From positions 1 to 30,281 of the IMG/VR virus record IMGVR_UViG_3300020160_000064: a stretch of DNA of 30,281 nucleotides, one strand, 5' to 3'. Each line of letters begins with the position of its first letter. The first letter of the stretch is position 1. Below the pieces are notes generated by a model, which saw nothing but the letters and a program-made list of their open reading frames with translations, made no database searches and had not been told where the DNA came from. This document shows positions 29,017-30,281 of the stretch, piece by piece. The translations under genes and the position numbers were made by a program. The DNA comes from a virus.

Positions 29017-30281
29017 ATGGGTATGTTTGATGACTTGCTTCCATCTACAGGTGGAGGCAGCGCCTTTGCTGATTTGATTCCATCTTCCGGTGGTTCTTTT
29101 GATGATCTCGTTCCATCGAAGCCAACGCAGCCTACAGCACCAACACCACAACAAATCGAACGCATGGCTGCTGCACAGCCTGCAAAGCCTGCTGTAGATT
29201 TGACCAAGCCAGCAATGGCTGCTCCACGTCAACGTGCTACAGAACTACAGAAGGTTCAAGCTGCTGCTATTGAAGAGCGCAACAAACCCAAGTTTGACTA
29301 CCAAGAACTCTACACCAATCCTGACTTGTTCAAGATTGTTACCGACTACAACAAAGTTGCCACTGGTAAAGAGTACAAAGAAGGTCAGAACAAAGAAGCA
29401 TTTGTTGCCGACTTCATGGCTGAGTTGCGTGGTAATGACTGGAACACCTTCTCTAATATTGCCGCACTTAATAAGCTGAAGAATTCTTCACTGCCTGAGA
29501 AAGAAAAACTAGCTCTTGGTGAGAAGTTATTTGAACAAGTTAAAAGTGCTACAGAAGCAGGTGGTCAACCCGGAGCATCTCCGTATCTGGATATTGCCAA
29601 GGCTGCTTTCACTGATCCATTTAACTATTTCGCTCCCGGTGTTTCAAGCATTGGTCGCAGGATGATCTTAGGTGCCGCAGCTAAAGGCGTTAAAACTGCA
29701 GTAACTCCAGCTATTGTTACTGGAGCAACAATGGGTGTTGAATCTGCCATCGGTGTTGGCGGTAACGTTGTTGAACAAAAGAAGAAGCAAGAAGTTGCTA
29801 AAGCTCTTGGTGAACAACCTGCCGATCTTGATGTTGGTCAGATGGGCGTTGCTGCTTTGTTCAGTTCTGTTGGTGGTTTCGTAGAAGCTAAAGGCACATT
29901 GGCTGTACCTGCTGGTAAGTCTGGTGCTGAACAACTCACTGACATCCTGAAGAAGAAAGCTAAGTCTCCTACAAATCCTAACGCACCAGTCACATCGACT
30001 GAGCGTATCTTGACTGATCCTGTCGCTGAGAACATGGACAAGGTTGTTGATGAGTTCATCAAGATTGAAGGTCGTCGCATCTTGGACGAAGTCAATCCTG
30101 CTACAGCTTTGACAGATTCAAAGATTCAAAAGGACATGTCGTCCCGTGCTGTTCGTGTAGCAATGCACGTCATTGAACAAGATCCAACATTCCGTCTTAA
30201 GCCTAACCAGCAAGTTAGCTCTGCCATTAACGAAGTGTTCTCCAATCTGGACAACGTTGATGATGCCATCCTTGAACAAGC
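29017..30281 (+). CDS. large virion protein with N-terminal FxDLxPS repeats (3' truncated by window)
   Basis: The frame opens at ATG 29017, directly after the previous stop, with AGGAG (29006-29010) upstream, and remains open to the window end (421 complete codons). The N-terminus has three copies of F-[DA]-D-L-[LIV]-P-S (residues 4-10, 17-23, 28-34) separated by Gly/Ser linkers. A Pro/Ala-rich stretch follows, then a globular part with FDYQELYTNPDLFKIVTDYN and GNDWNTFSNIAALNKL. A Gly/Ala-rich possibly membrane-active region (MILGAAAKGVKTAVTPAIVT, GATMGVESAIGVGGNVV) comes next, then further helices. This resembles the start of very large podovirus ejection proteins. No lytic motif is visible in the part available. 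Confidence 0.8.
   Translation, partial: MGMFDDLLPSTGGGSAFADLIPSSGGSFDDLVPSKPTQPTAPTPQQIERMAAAQPAKPAVDLTKPAMAAPRQRATELQKVQAAAIEERNKPKFDYQELYTNPDLFKIVTDYNKVATGKEYKEGQNKEAFVADFMAELRGNDWNTFSNIAALNKLKNSSLPEKEKLALGEKLFEQVKSATEAGGQPGASPYLDIAKAAFTDPFNYFAPGVSSIGRRMILGAAAKGVKTAVTPAIVTGATMGVESAIGVGGNVVEQKKKQEVAKALGEQPADLDVGQMGVAALFSSVGGFVEAKGTLAVPAGKSGAEQLTDILKKKAKSPTNPNAPVTSTERILTDPVAENMDKVVDEFIKIEGRRILDEVNPATALTDSKIQKDMSSRAVRVAMHVIEQDPTFRLKPNQQVSSAINEVFSNLDNVDDAILEQ

Noticed and set aside
27961-29232. 423-residue ORF on the minus strand
   Set aside because: Antisense to two well supported + strand virion genes, Ser/Cys-rich in composition and with no recognisable domain; treated as a shadow frame.
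1-30281. Insertion sequence, integrase or other mobile element
   Set aside because: No transposase, integrase or attachment-like terminal repeat was seen; the desaturase cassette has no visible flanking repeats.

Overview
The window is a contiguous stretch of a tailed-phage (Caudoviricetes) late region. Every gene I can support reads on the + strand, and genes are tightly packed with many ATGA, GTGA, TAATG or TGATG junctions. The virion genes point to a short-tailed, podovirus-like particle. There is a portal, a head-tail adaptor, a large nozzle-like protein and large helical ejection-type proteins, but no recognisable tape measure, tail tube or sheath. Sigma70-like promoter elements, two clear intrinsic terminators, a Rz/Rz1 spanin pair and a periplasm-acting peptidase suggest a Gram-negative bacterial host. 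The host genus cannot be read from the sequence.

Layout: 1-811, the end of one gene and small, mostly basic phage proteins. 808-2396, two virion-type proteins. 2408-4641, DNA packaging (small subunit, HTH protein, large terminase). 4683-12045, head assembly (portal, accessory proteins, scaffold, major capsid, decoration-like protein, adaptor). 12045-18724, nozzle and a modular set of tail fibre or adhesin genes, including a long repeat fibre, an S74 self-cleaving fibre and a glycine-rich adhesin. 18721-21629, an unusual metabolic or modification cassette. 21656-22971, another tail fibre with a small partner. 22974-25105, a seven-gene lysis cassette. 25118-30281, helical virion or ejection proteins, the last running off the window.

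The most notable block is 19239-21629. It holds two different membrane fatty acid desaturases, a protein resembling a 2-oxoglutarate/Fe(II) oxygenase and a small DUF2061-type membrane protein. They are translationally coupled to each other and sit in the middle of the tail fibre genes. The oxygenase-like protein appears to have Gly where hydroxylases carry the metal-binding Asp, the change known from iron/2OG halogenases. The function is unknown; lipid or adhesin modification late in infection is my inference.

A second unusual aspect is RNA structure around the head genes. The scaffold gene leader (8350-8475) and the capsid gene leader (9382-9694) each contain a plausible H-type pseudoknot. 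The capsid transcript is predicted to start at the base of a perfect 14-bp hairpin. Two intrinsic terminators follow the capsid and decoration genes, so this part looks like a separately controlled high-expression unit.
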